Assembly (NCBI GenBank): GCA_963815475.1
Contig: CAWFHD010000003.1
Span: 5,022,001 to 5,086,000, forward strand
DNA: 64,000 nucleotides
From: Sulfopaludibacter sp963815475
GTDB lineage: Bacteria > Acidobacteriota > Terriglobia > Bryobacterales > Bryobacteraceae
Direction: 5' to 3'
Every line of letters begins with the position of its first letter. Within the stretch, counting starts at the first letter, position 1. Below, one piece after another: positions 1-8,429 of this stretch. Below the pieces are notes generated by a model. That model ran no database searches and was not told the DNA's origin. It saw only the letters and a list, made by a program, of their open reading frames with translations. The translations under genes and the position numbers were made by a program.

Positions 1-405
1 GCGAAAGAGGCGGCGTCCCAATCGCCAGAGATACTCCGAAACCGTCCCCACAGGGCAAAGCCACCCGCAGAAGCTCTTGCGGAAAATCCAGGACGCCGCC
101 AGGAACGCGATCAGCAGGAACATCCCGGCGGGATGCAGCGTGGGGATGCTGCCGGTGCTGAGGAAGACTTTGAGGTTCATGAGCGCCGCGATGGGCAGCC
201 AGCCCTCGACACCGGGCGGCCGGCTGGCCCATGTGGACCGGCCGCCTTTTTCGTAGTAGCGCACGAAGAGCCAGAACTCGACACCAATCCAGACGTTGAG
301 CGTCAGGAAGGCCAGTTGAAACGTGCGCCGCAGCACCTGGGAGCGGTCGCGGGGCGCGCGTTTCACCAGTTTCTTGCGCGGCGGGGCTGGAGCGGCGGCG
401 GTCAC
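1..405 (-). CDS. 4Fe-4S-binding membrane protein, partial (runs off window)
   Basis: An open frame of 135 codons continues past base 1, so only the N-terminus is present. It starts at a GTG 4 bases after the RIC stop codon. A basic cytoplasmic N-terminus is followed by a hydrophobic segment near residues 28-45, a periplasmic-looking loop, another hydrophobic stretch (about residues 95-110), and then the motif FCGWLCPVG. This CxxxCP arrangement is typical of the NapH/CcoG/NosR-like membrane proteins that carry polyferredoxin centres and move electrons at the membrane. The ferredoxin cysteines expected further on lie outside the window. Its tight spacing behind the RIC gene suggests one transcript and a role in nitrogen-oxide or respiratory redox metabolism. 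Which subfamily it belongs to cannot be decided from this fragment. Confidence 0.75.
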   Translation of the reverse strand, partial: MTAAAPAPPRKKLVKRAPRDRSQVLRRTFQLAFLTLNVWIGVEFWLFVRYYEKGGRSTWASRPPGVEGWLPIAALMNLKVFLSTGSIPTLHPAGMFLLIAFLAASWIFRKSFCGWLCPVGTVSEYLWRLGRRLFR

Positions 406-409
406 GGCA

Positions 410-976
410 TCACCCCCGGGCGGCTTCCATTTCGATGGCGCGCGGGAACAGGATGTTGTTTTCCAGATGGATGTGCTGGTGCAGGTCGGCTTCGAACTCG
501 GCCAGCACGCGGTATAGCGTCTGGAAACTCATGCAACCATCGGGCGGAGCGGTGTAGCCATCGCTGAGGCGGCGCAGATCGCGCAACGCCTGGCCGGCAT
601 CGTCGTGCTCATGCAGCATCATGGCGACGGGATTGCGAACGCTGCCGAAGGGCGCGGGTCGCACTGGTTCGTGTGCGATGACGGATTCTTCCAGCCGCTC
701 GATAGAGGGGAACAGCATCATTTCTTCCTTCATCAGGTGCTGGGTCAGTTCCTGGCCGAGACCTCGGAAGGTGTCGCGGAGACTATAGAGTTCGGGATGG
801 CGGCTGCCATGAGCCGAGCAAACTTTTTCGAAGAGCGCGCTCAGTCTTTCGATTTCTTCGCGGGTATAGCGATGATGCATGTCGCGGATGTGGGCGATCA
901 GGATGGCGAGCGGTTCGCTTCGCCAGTCGCGGCCCGGCGCGGCGGGGATGCCGGTGTTGTCGAGCGATCCGAGCAC
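410..976 (-). CDS. Hemerythrin-like part of RIC/ScdA iron-sulfur repair protein (downstream of amber stop)
   Basis: This frame encodes the hemerythrin-like di-iron domain of a RIC (ScdA/YtfE/DnrN) protein, which repairs iron-sulfur clusters after nitric oxide or oxidative damage. The iron-ligand pattern is intact: a His pair in DMHHRYTREE, HLMKEEMMLFP, MMLHEHDD and HQHIHLENNILFP. The frame is contiguous with the DUF542-type N-terminal domain at 977-1129, separated only by a TAG at 977-979. An intact family member would read through a Glu at that position (GAG to TAG is one change). The protein could start from the GTG at 974-976, directly after the stop, giving 188 residues without the N-terminal domain. 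The 4Fe-4S membrane protein follows after 4 bases. Confidence 0.85.
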   Translation of the reverse strand: MLGSLDNTGIPAAPGRDWRSEPLAILIAHIRDMHHRYTREEIERLSALFEKVCSAHGSRHPELYSLRDTFRGLGQELTQHLMKEEMMLFPSIERLEESVIAHEPVRPAPFGSVRNPVAMMLHEHDDAGQALRDLRRLSDGYTAPPDGCMSFQTLYRVLAEFEADLHQHIHLENNILFPRAIEMEAARG

Positions 977-1129
977 CTAGTCGACCGCCAGATGGGCATC
1001 GTCGCAGGCTTGGCGGAGGGTTTGGCTACCCCCACAGCAGTAGTCCAGATGAAACTTCTCGAAGATCCTGGTAACGGTGGGGTTCTCGATGGCCAGTTCG
1101 CGGAGGGTTTTTTCGGTGGTAGCGCTCAT
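977..1129 (-). pseudogene. N-terminal (DUF542, CCGG) domain of RIC/ScdA, ended by in-frame TAG
   Basis: Fifty codons from an ATG at 1127-1129 encode the short N-terminal domain of RIC/ScdA proteins, with the diagnostic double cysteine in DYCCGG. A TAG stop (977-979) follows immediately and the hemerythrin domain continues in the same frame. In the family the two domains form one polypeptide of about 220-240 residues, and the reconstructed length here (about 238) fits. The lesion could be a real nonsense mutation, a sequencing error, or a gene that now makes two peptides. A palindrome resembling a Crp/Fnr-family operator lies 37 bases upstream of the ATG. Confidence 0.8.
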
Positions 1130-1165
1130 GACCTGAGAGTAGACCCGGGAGGCGGGGGAGGGCGA

Positions 1166-1177
1166 TGACGTAAGTCA
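1166..1177. promoter_or_regulatory. Candidate Fnr/Dnr-type operator (TGAC-N4-GTCA)
   Basis: The palindrome TGACGTAAGTCA has the half-site spacing of Fnr/Dnr/NnrR boxes (TTGAY-N4-RTCAA). It sits 37 bases before the RIC start codon and downstream of a Crp/Fnr-family regulator gene on the same strand. The outer bases deviate from the classical consensus. Its role in regulating the RIC/4Fe-4S genes is inferred. Confidence 0.45.
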
Positions 1178-1220
1178 CAGGGGAGGCAGGAGACAGGAGA
1201 CAGAATGCGCGGTAGGCTTT

Positions 1221-1919
1221 CTAGCTCTTAGCTTCTTCTTCCAGCAGCGCTTCCTTCAGCACCGTCACCGTTCGGCCATCGATCCGAATCATACCCTCGG
1301 CCTGGAGTCTCGAAAGATTGCGGGAGATCAGCTCCCGGACGGTGCCGATTTGGGCAGCGAGTTCCTGGTTTCCGGCGGGCAGGGGGAATTCGATTCCTTC
1401 GGCGGTGCGCTTGCCATTCTGCCTGGCAAGGCGGAGCAGAAATGCCGCCAGGCGGTTGCGCACCGTGGTGAAGGACAGCTCTTCGATCATCCCTACCAGC
1501 TTTCGCAGCCGCGAGCCTACTACTCGCAGGACTTTGAGCGCCACCTCGGGATGTTCCAGGCAGAGAGCGTGGAAATCCTGCTTGCGGACCAGCAGCAGCG
1601 TGGCCGCTCCCACCGCGTTGGCCGAGGCGGGATAGTTGCCTCCATCGAAGACCGGGACTTCCGCGACGGAGTTGCCGGGACCGTCGATGCTGAGCACCTG
1701 CTCCCGTCCGCCCGGGGAACTCTTGAAGATGCGGATGTTTCCGGTCTGTATCACGTACATGCCGGAGCAGCGCTCACCTTCGGCGAAGATCATTTCGCCG
1801 GGCTCGCAGCGGCGCGGGACCGCGCGCTGCGCCAGGAACGTCAATTCAGCGTCCGTGAGGCCTGCGAAAACGGCAACCTGGGACAGGGTTGTGCGGTAAT
1901 CCACCAGCGTGTCCGGCAC
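1221..1919 (-). CDS. Crp/Fnr-family transcriptional regulator
   Basis: A 232-residue protein of normal Crp/Fnr length, starting with GTG. Residues about 18-130 form the cyclic-nucleotide-binding-type beta barrel (PGEMIFAEGE, MYVIQTGNIRIFK). A long dimerisation helix follows (KVLRVVGSRLRKLVGMIEEL). A C-terminal HTH_CRP winged helix has the recognition helix around IGTVRELISRNLSRLQAEGMI. There are no N-terminal cysteines for an Fnr-type iron-sulfur cluster, so a haem- or NO-sensing Dnr/NnrR type is more likely. Its position next to the RIC gene and a candidate Fnr-like box suggests it controls the nitrosative-stress genes. That link is inference. Confidence 0.9.
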   Translation of the reverse strand: MPDTLVDYRTTLSQVAVFAGLTDAELTFLAQRAVPRRCEPGEMIFAEGERCSGMYVIQTGNIRIFKSSPGGREQVLSIDGPGNSVAEVPVFDGGNYPASANAVGAATLLLVRKQDFHALCLEHPEVALKVLRVVGSRLRKLVGMIEELSFTTVRNRLAAFLLRLARQNGKRTAEGIEFPLPAGNQELAAQIGTVRELISRNLSRLQAEGMIRIDGRTVTVLKEALLEEEAKS

Positions 1920-1954
1920 GCAGGATATTGTAGCGCGTCCCTGCTACGGCTTCG

Positions 1955-4900
1955 TTACTTCCCGACGTAGAAGTAAGTATTGAAGCCGGTGCCGGCAGGT
2001 CCCAAACCCGAGCTGGCCACACCGTTCAGTTGTATGAACAGGGTGGTCTGCCCACCATTGTTGGCGCTGGATGCCGGAGGTGTGGCCATCGGGATCTGGG
2101 CGTTGATTTGCCACAGGCCGACCAGGCCCGGAGTTAAACCGGAGAAGGACACCCACGAGGTGCTGTGGCTGCCTGCCGTGCCAACGTCCCCCGGCAGAGG
2201 TGTACCGCAATCGTCGATGAAGCAGGAACCCATAAAGACTCTCGTCGGCGATGCAACGGTACCCGATAGGGGAGAAGCGACCGCGGGAGATCCATCCGCT
2301 GGTGGATTCGTCACGATTCCTTGGCCTGTGCCGAAGATCTGGATGACCGATCCACGAGGAGCGGGATTGGAAGCGCTGTTGATACTGAAGTCCTCATTGA
2401 GTACGCAGGCCTCACGCTGTGTTCCGGACTGACTCGTCGGGCAGAGGTAAATACCTGGAGCGATCGTATTGATGGGCACCTGCTGTGCGCCCAGCACCTG
2501 GCCGGTAGAAACCTGGACCACTTCGATTTCCACGTTTGTGCCCACGGGCGCCGATTCGGGGACGAGGAAGTTGATTTGGCCCGGCGACACAAAATAGAGC
2601 GGCGCGGGAGTTCCTGCGAAAGTCACCTGAAGGTCGCCGAGGGAGGTTGGCCACGTGGTGCCGCTCTCCGCCGCCGTATTGGCCCCAAACTGCGTGGCCG
2701 ACGCCAAGGGGTAGAGTGTGGCCATCATGGCAGGAGCCAGCGGTCGCGCCAACGAAGTGGCGGCGTTTACCGCCGTGAAACCCTGATAGAAAACGGCAAC
2801 TCGGTTGTATGAATCTGCCACGAACAGGTCGCCGTTTTGGTCCTGCGCGACTGCCAAGGTAGCTAACAGAGTGTTGTTGACCACGTCCTGGATAGTAGCG
2901 GTGGCCGTTCCATTATTCTGCAGCGTATCGTATTTGGGATAGCGCACCAGCGTTCCGGATTGCGTATTCGCCACCCAGATTTCACCTGTGCCCGAATTGA
3001 CGTAAATGCCGTGCGGCGAGTTGAGGCCGTTCAACTGCAGAATCGACGTGTTGCTGGTCTGTGAACTGTTCGGGTCTCCGAAAACCAGGACCCGGTTGTT
3101 GCCGGTGTCGGCCACGTAAAACTGGCCATTGGTATCGGTGGCAATGTTGCGCGGCGCATTGAAGGAAGCGAGACCCGAACCGGCAGGTTTGGCGACGGCC
3201 GTGAAACTGCCGCCTTGACCAAAGACCTTGCTGGCGGCTTTACCGTTGTCTGCGCCCGCTGTGAAATCGCCGTTGGCGGAGAAGGGAAAGTACAGGACGC
3301 GGTTATCGTGAATGTCCGATACCAGCAGTCCCGACTTACCGCTAATGGCCACACCATAAGGCTGTGACATGTAACTTTGGGTGGTTTGGATAATCGAAAA
3401 GTTGAAGCTGGTCTGTCCCAAGACCAGGTCCGCGGGCTGGAAGTCGGCGCCGGAGGTCCAAGGATTGGGGAAGCGCAGCACCCGTCCGTTGCCGGAATCG
3501 GCCACGTACACCGCTCCCTTCGAATCCACAGTCACGCCGTATGGGAGACACAGGCTGCTTTGGCTGGGATTATTGAGGCTGCCGGCGGTGGTGGGATTCG
3601 GCGAATAGTTGCACACCGTGGTGGATTTGTCGGGTTGGCCGAGTACGATATCGGGGACGGTGGAAGGCGTGAGCGTGCGGGCGTCCTTGAAGCCCAGGAC
3701 GCGGTTGTTGTGCGGATCTGAAACCCAAAGATGCGGCACAGGGCCGGTAGTATCGAAGGCCATGGATGTTTCGGAGTAGGCTCCCTGGGCGTAGAAGCTG
3801 AACTCCTTGCCCTCGACCAGATTCATGGCGAACTGGTTCATCCTATCCTGTCCCAAAACGCGGGTGGCTCCGCCGAAAGTAGTCCCCGACTGCGGCATCA
3901 CGATCATGCGATTATTGCCCGAATCGCACACAAACAGCTCTTTGGTGGAGGCAAGGTAGACCGCCGACGTGGGGTTGGCAAGCGAAGAGGAGGAAGGAAC
4001 CGGGGTTACATACGATCCCCCCGTGACGAACTGATTCGGATTGACGTCCGTCAGCAGAAAGTCCTTCTGGCCGACTACAGCGGTCGCTTGCGGAGAGAAA
4101 TAGGTTGACTCGGCGGGCCACTGCTCATAGGGAGGGAAGATGAGGATCCGGTTCAAAGCCGAGTCGACCACGCCAACGGTGCTATCGGGGAGAATGAAGA
4201 CGGCTCCCGGATCTGATAACACTGTTTGACCCTGGAAAATCGAAAGCAGGCTGGGATCCTGTCCTTGAAAGGATCCGAGTTGGCTAGGTACGATCACGCC
4301 CATGATGCGGTCGGCCGAGAGGTTGCCATTCTGGGAAGCTGGGTTCGAATACACCAGCACGCGTCCCTGGCTGCCGATGGCGTCGCATACATAAAGACGC
4401 CCTTTGGCATCGAAGCCGAGGCCATTCACCAGGCCGAATTGGTTCTTGGCTTGAAAGCTGGCGAGGTTGTTCCCTAATGCCGTGGGTTGCGAACTGGCCA
4501 GGTTCGACTGCCCCAGGACGATATCGGCTTGAGCCGTGCTATTCGTCACCTGAAGATTTGCCGCCGGGAAGCGGAGCACCCGCGCATTGCCCGGGTCGCT
4601 GGCCCAGAGATTGCCGCTGGCATCGAACGCGAGGCTGGATTGGAAGAGAGAGTTGCCGCTGGACAAAGCCAGGCTTCCGGCGCTAACCTGCCCCGTGTAG
4701 TTTGGGCTGCGACCCGTGATGCCGGGCTGTCCCAACCACAGGTCGGGGATGATCTGTCCCTGTTGGCTGAATGGCTTGGGATAGCGCAGAATGCGGTTGT
4801 TGCCGCTATCGGCGACATACAGATTGCCCTTGGAGTCGACGACCAGGCCGGTGGGAGAAAAGAGCCCGGTGGGATAGCTGCCGCCCGGCCCTTGCGGGCT

Positions 4901-5230
4901 GGTGGAAAACAGGTCCTGCTGGCCGATCACCAGATCGGCAGTTTGGCCGTTGGAGAAACCTGTGGCATTCTTCCAGGCCAGGACGCGATTGTTTGACAGG
5001 TCGGACACGTAGACTGCCGCGGTGGCGCCGGACGTGTCGAGGGCAACGTTTTGCGGGGACCAGAATTCTCGGCCCTCCACGCGATTGGGCGCTCCCGCCT
5101 CTGGAAAGAGCTGAGGTTGTCCGACAGCGCGAGACGGCTGGCTATTGAGCGTGACCGACGTGGTTTGAGAGAACGCCGCAGCAGCACCGATAGATAGTAG
5201 AGCGAAAACACAAGTAGTCTTAAGTTTCAT
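1955..5230 (-). CDS. Secreted NHL-repeat protein with TIGR03437-type C-terminal domain
   Basis: A 1091-residue secreted protein. I place the start at the ATG at 5230 because the next residues form a classical signal peptide (MKLKTTCVFALLSIGAAAAF) and the upstream extension does not. The body consists of many NHL/beta-propeller repeats with the recurring pattern LYVADSGNNRILRYP, VDSKGNLYVADSGNNR and WVSDPHNNRVLGF, probably forming two or more propellers. The last 240 residues or so match the Solibacter-type domain known as TIGR03437 (FVSPGQINFLVP, GSVIQIFGTGQG, GLWQINAQIP). The function of this abundant acidobacterial family is unknown; an extracellular binding role is likely. The gene is divergent from mqnA with 91 bases between starts. 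Confidence 0.88.
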   Translation of the reverse strand: MKLKTTCVFALLSIGAAAAFSQTTSVTLNSQPSRAVGQPQLFPEAGAPNRVEGREFWSPQNVALDTSGATAAVYVSDLSNNRVLAWKNATGFSNGQTADLVIGQQDLFSTSPQGPGGSYPTGLFSPTGLVVDSKGNLYVADSGNNRILRYPKPFSQQGQIIPDLWLGQPGITGRSPNYTGQVSAGSLALSSGNSLFQSSLAFDASGNLWASDPGNARVLRFPAANLQVTNSTAQADIVLGQSNLASSQPTALGNNLASFQAKNQFGLVNGLGFDAKGRLYVCDAIGSQGRVLVYSNPASQNGNLSADRIMGVIVPSQLGSFQGQDPSLLSIFQGQTVLSDPGAVFILPDSTVGVVDSALNRILIFPPYEQWPAESTYFSPQATAVVGQKDFLLTDVNPNQFVTGGSYVTPVPSSSSLANPTSAVYLASTKELFVCDSGNNRMIVMPQSGTTFGGATRVLGQDRMNQFAMNLVEGKEFSFYAQGAYSETSMAFDTTGPVPHLWVSDPHNNRVLGFKDARTLTPSTVPDIVLGQPDKSTTVCNYSPNPTTAGSLNNPSQSSLCLPYGVTVDSKGAVYVADSGNGRVLRFPNPWTSGADFQPADLVLGQTSFNFSIIQTTQSYMSQPYGVAISGKSGLLVSDIHDNRVLYFPFSANGDFTAGADNGKAASKVFGQGGSFTAVAKPAGSGLASFNAPRNIATDTNGQFYVADTGNNRVLVFGDPNSSQTSNTSILQLNGLNSPHGIYVNSGTGEIWVANTQSGTLVRYPKYDTLQNNGTATATIQDVVNNTLLATLAVAQDQNGDLFVADSYNRVAVFYQGFTAVNAATSLARPLAPAMMATLYPLASATQFGANTAAESGTTWPTSLGDLQVTFAGTPAPLYFVSPGQINFLVPESAPVGTNVEIEVVQVSTGQVLGAQQVPINTIAPGIYLCPTSQSGTQREACVLNEDFSINSASNPAPRGSVIQIFGTGQGIVTNPPADGSPAVASPLSGTVASPTRVFMGSCFIDDCGTPLPGDVGTAGSHSTSWVSFSGLTPGLVGLWQINAQIPMATPPASSANNGGQTTLFIQLNGVASSGLGPAGTGFNTYFYVGK

Positions 5231-5321
5231 GGAATCAATCCAGGCGGGCGCGACGCGGAGAGCGCTCCTCATGAGGATACCAAACGCGGACAATTGATGG
5301 CGGCAGTGACGGGAGTGAAAC

Positions 5322-6158
5322 ATGGCTGGGAGTAAGATATCTCTCATCCCTTTGGTAAACTGGGGGTTGACTCACAATCGTCCGGACCCGTTACGCGTAT
5401 GCGCGGTGAGCTTTCTCAATACCACACCGTTGGTGTGGGGGATGCTTCACGGCGAGCAGAAAGGCCTGTTTGCACTCGATTTCCGCATCCCCGCGGAATG
5501 TGCGGACCGATTAGCTTCGGGCGCGGCCGACATCGGAATTGTTCCCTCATTCGAGCTGACCAGGCTCAACCTGGAAGTGATTCCAGGAGCTGGAATCGCA
5601 TGCCACGGCGCAGTGCGGAGCATTCTGCTGGTGTCCTCGCGGCCGGCCGGGGAGATCCGTACCCTGGCGGTGGATTCGAGCTCTCGAACCTCGGTGCAAC
5701 TTGCCCGGGTGATCTTGGAGCGCAGGTTCGGCGTGTCCCCGGTATCGATTCCCCACGCTCCGGACTTGGCGGCGATGCTCAAGATCGCTGATGCGGCTTT
5801 GATCATAGGGGACCCGGCACTGCGGCTCGATCCGGAGACGTTGCCATACCATGTCTACGATCTGGGGCAGGAATGGGTGGAATTGACGGGCTTGCCGATG
5901 GTGTTCGCGGTCTGGGCCGGGCGGCCGGGGATGTTGTCCCCGGGAGTCGGAGAGGCATTTCGGGAATCGTGCCGCTTCGGAAGGGCGCGCATTGAGGAGA
6001 TTGTGGCCTCCGAGGCTGAGCGCCGTGGGTTTGCGGAGGACTTGGTTCGCGAGTATTTGCAGCGGCACATCGTACACGAATTGGGTCCGCGGGATTACGA
6101 AGGGATGGATTTGTTTCTGCGGTATGCACGGGAACTGGCCCCGAGCGCGGCGGCGTGA
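5322..6158 (+). CDS. mqnA: Chorismate dehydratase of the futalosine menaquinone pathway
   Basis: A 278-residue MqnA-family protein (DUF178 fold, periplasmic-binding-protein-like but cytoplasmic), which dehydrates chorismate to 3-enolpyruvyl-benzoate in the alternative menaquinone pathway. Family signatures are LRVCAVSFLNTTPLVWG, a DIGIVPSFEL loop and the conserved Ser/Asn-rich core (AVDSSSRTSVQLARVIL, LIIGDPALR, ELTGLPMVFAVWAG). The ATG at 5322 has a GGAG 6 bases upstream. This gives about 24 residues before the usual family start, so a later start (TTG near 5367) is possible. secG follows on the same strand after 89 bases. No other futalosine genes are in the window. Confidence 0.92.
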   Translation: MAGSKISLIPLVNWGLTHNRPDPLRVCAVSFLNTTPLVWGMLHGEQKGLFALDFRIPAECADRLASGAADIGIVPSFELTRLNLEVIPGAGIACHGAVRSILLVSSRPAGEIRTLAVDSSSRTSVQLARVILERRFGVSPVSIPHAPDLAAMLKIADAALIIGDPALRLDPETLPYHVYDLGQEWVELTGLPMVFAVWAGRPGMLSPGVGEAFRESCRFGRARIEEIVASEAERRGFAEDLVREYLQRHIVHELGPRDYEGMDLFLRYARELAPSAAA

Positions 6159-6247
6159 TGATCGTGAGCCGCGTCAGCCCGGACCTGCGGTTTGACCCGG
6201 AGCCGTTGGTTCTCTATACTAAAGGGACACTTGCTGGAAAAACACCG

Positions 6248-6634
6248 ATGTATATCTTATTGATGATTGTTCACGTAGTGGTCTGCCTTTTCTTGATTGT
6301 GGTGGTATTGCTGCAAAGCGGAAAGGCGGCAGATTTGGCGGGCGCGTTCGGCGGTATGGGATCGCAGACGGCCTTCGGACCGCGCGGCTCGGCCACGCTG
6401 CTCTCGCGGGCCACCACGATTTCAGCGGTGCTGTTCATGGTGACGTCGCTTTCGCTGTCGGTTTTGGCATCGAAAAGCGCTGGGTTGGCGACGACTGTGC
6501 TGGAGGATGTGCAGCAGAAATCGGCTCCCGCGAAGAAGTCGACGCCGATTCCGGCGCCGCAGCCTGCGGTACCGCAGGGCGGGAACACGATGCAGCTTCC
6601 AGTGCCTCCGGCGCCGGCTCCTGCGAAGAAGTAA
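6248..6634 (+). CDS. secG: Preprotein translocase subunit SecG
   Basis: A 128-residue small membrane protein of the SecYEG translocon. It has the typical plan: an N-terminal transmembrane helix (MYILLMIVHVVVCLFLIVVV), the conserved LLQSGKAADLAGAFGG and GPRGSATLLSRAT motifs, and a second helix (ISAVLFMVTSLSLSVLA). These are followed by a Pro/Ala/Lys-rich cytoplasmic tail ending in PAKK. I chose the ATG at 6248 because the conserved helix begins there; the open frame extends upstream to 6155 but would add unrelated residues. The tRNA-Leu gene follows 11 bases after the stop, the usual secG-tRNA(Leu) order in many bacteria. Confidence 0.95.
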   Translation: MYILLMIVHVVVCLFLIVVVLLQSGKAADLAGAFGGMGSQTAFGPRGSATLLSRATTISAVLFMVTSLSLSVLASKSAGLATTVLEDVQQKSAPAKKSTPIPAPQPAVPQGGNTMQLPVPPAPAPAKK

Positions 6635-6645
6635 GTCCACAAAAT

Positions 6646-6732
6646 GCGGAGGTGGCGGAATTGGCAGACGCACTAGCTTGAGGTGCTAGCGGGAGCAATC
6701 TCGTGGGGGTTCAAGTCCCCCTCTCCGCACCA
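6646..6732 (+). tRNA. tRNA-Leu (anticodon GAG)
   Basis: An 87-base class II tRNA including an encoded CCA end. The acceptor arms GCGGAGG and TCTCCGC pair with one G-U. The D-arm region is GGCGGAATTGGCAGACGC, and the anticodon stem CTAGC/GCTAG encloses loop TTGAGGT with anticodon GAG, reading CUC/CUU leucine codons. There is a long variable arm (CGGGAGCAATCTCG) and a canonical T arm GGGGGTTCAAGTCCCCC. All hallmarks are intact. Confidence 0.97.
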
Positions 6733-7099
6733 TTTTCAATAACTTACAGGCACTCGTCGAGCGGGTGCCGCGCTAGTACTTGTGTGCCGAGCGCGTTTTG
6801 ACTCGGGCCCCCACATGCATTTCCAACAACTTCCAGCTCTTCGACGCATTAGTATTGTCTCCGTGTTACCGTTTGTGCCGCGCACATGCGAAGCAGTTGC
6901 GGCGGAACAGATGTCGAATGACTCCAACAGTCGCTGACGCAAGCCGTTGACGATTCACCTTTTGGCCAACTGTAACCATCACGATTTTCTTGAATTTCGG
7001 TAACGCTTTGACGAGATGAACGGTAACGTTTCTATTCGCGTCCAAGGCAACGCCCAATCACGCGATCCCGGCCGAGCGCACTAAACCGATGTAGTATCT
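6733..7099. other. Gene-free stretch after tRNA-Leu
   Basis: I see no convincing coding frame here. Two copies of CGGTAACG (6998-7005 and 7021-7028, 23 bases apart) lie before the decayed gene that follows and resemble the AACCGTTAA-type motif seen elsewhere in the window, but the match is weak. Confidence 0.4.
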
Positions 7100-7688
7100 A
7101 TGCAGATCGAAGTAATTCCGGGCGCCTGGGGGGATTTCGAGGGGGAGGGAGTTTTGGATGCGATTGAGTTTGGCGTTTCAGCCGGTGTCCTGCTCTTCAG
7201 ATGTTCCGCGATCTGCGCTGACACTGGCGCCGCCGTAGCCATCCTGCAGGAGAAATGTCTGGCCTGCCACGGTGAATCGAGCGCTTCTGTCCGGCCTCGT
7301 CCTCACCACGCGTGAAAACCTGCTCAAAGGCGGTTTGCGCGGTCCCGCCATCGTGCCCGGCAAGGCTGCGGAAAGTTTGCTGTATAAGGCGGTGTCGGGG
7401 AGCGGCGAAGTCCTGCGAATGCCGCTCGTCGGTGGCTGATTGCCCGCCGCCGATACGGCCGTCATCAAAGAATGGCTGGATGCCGGCGCTCTCTGGCCCA
7501 AAGCATTTCCGGTCACAGCCAGTCAATGGTGGGCGTTGCGAAAGCCGAAGCGTCCCGCGGTTCCCTCCGGCGCGCCCAACCCACCGCTCGATCCTGAAAA
7601 TGGAGGCGGCAAAGAGTTTTCGGACACTACGCGATCCAGAGCACCGCCACAGACGAAAGCTGCTCATCATCTCGGTGCGGCCGCATAA
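7100..7688 (+). pseudogene. Decayed planctomycete-type cytochrome c (PSCyt1/DUF1549-like) N-terminus
   Basis: This is the broken N-terminal part of a PSCyt1-type protein. One frame ends with ILQEKCLACHGE, a haem-binding CxxCH in the usual context. A second frame continues with LVLTTRENLLKGGLRGPAIV and GKAAESLLYKAVSG, which is what follows the haem motif in PSCyt1/DUF1549 proteins. It meets an in-frame TGA at 7437-7439 and then resumes with LPAADTAVIKEWLDAGALWP and QWWALRKPKRPAVP. The DUF1549/DUF1553 catalytic-scale remainder (normally over 600 residues) is absent. At least one frameshift, one stop and a large C-terminal truncation make function unlikely. Confidence 0.7.
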
Positions 7689-7759
7689 TAATCGCTTCCG
7701 TTCGTCGCCTCCGTCGCGGCCGCGTGTCGCAGCCTTTTCACACAGGATTTCGAGTCCTT

Positions 7760-8161
7760 TTAGAGTACAGCCGGAACCCGGACCAGAAGCCGACGTAGAA
7801 ATTTTCTCAGCTGGTTGAAGTTGACGGGACGCGTTGCATACGTATTTTCACCAATCGGAACTTCTGCACCTTCTGCGACAGTCAGAATGCAGAACATGAC
7901 GATGGGAATGCTATCGCTCAGGTTCGCGCGAGCCCGTACCCCACGGGCGAAGGCAGTGACATAATCGCCGGACTGGTCGAGACTAATCAAGATGAGGTCA
8001 GGCCGAACCCGCATCGCCGTATCGATAGCGTCCTCTTCGTTTCTTGCGGTATGGATCCGGTGACGGTCCGTCTCGAGGAGAGCCTTTATTCCGTCACGGA
8101 GATATTCAAGGTCCGCCACTACAAGGATAACCGCTCCATGTTGTTGCTTAGTCTTCGCCAC
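7760..8161 (-). CDS. Degenerate CheY-like receiver-domain protein
   Basis: A 133-residue stand-alone receiver-like protein starting with GTG, with GAGG 5 bases upstream. The beta1 region (ILVVADLEYLRDGIKALLE), a beta3 PDLILISLDQSGDY, beta4 (IPIVMFC) and beta5/alpha5 (ATRPVNFNQLRKFLRRLL) follow the CheY order. The residue at the usual phospho-acceptor position (LLDL in ordinary receivers) is serine (LISL). The first acidic pair is AD instead of DD, and the beta5 lysine is replaced by Arg. It is therefore probably not phosphorylated normally. Partner and target are unknown; no kinase gene is nearby. Confidence 0.7.
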   Translation of the reverse strand: MAKTKQQHGAVILVVADLEYLRDGIKALLETDRHRIHTARNEEDAIDTAMRVRPDLILISLDQSGDYVTAFARGVRARANLSDSIPIVMFCILTVAEGAEVPIGENTYATRPVNFNQLRKFLRRLLVRVPAVL

Positions 8162-8429
8162 AACACCTCGAAATAACTGCTTTGGTCAGGCGAACTGCCC
8201 TGATCGACGTACGCCATCCTAGGCAACGCTCTGTGCCTTACCTCGCCTTACGAACAGACGCATATGTCATAGTCCACTTCGCGGCAATGCAAACTGGGTG
8301 TGTTTAAGCAGTCGGCATTTTCTACCCGAGTCGCCCTTTGTGGACTCTAAGACCCGTCTGACTAGGACTTTGAGTCCTGACGAATCAGGACGTGCGGACC
8401 ACTTTACGCCGGCAGAGCGCTCATTCCAA

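Noticed and set aside
605..1168. 187-codon plus-strand open frame over the RIC gene
   Set aside because: The minus strand carries the complete set of RIC residues; this frame has none.
6733..7100. Integrated element at tRNA-Leu
   Set aside because: No integrase gene and no repeat of the tRNA 3' end could be found in the window.
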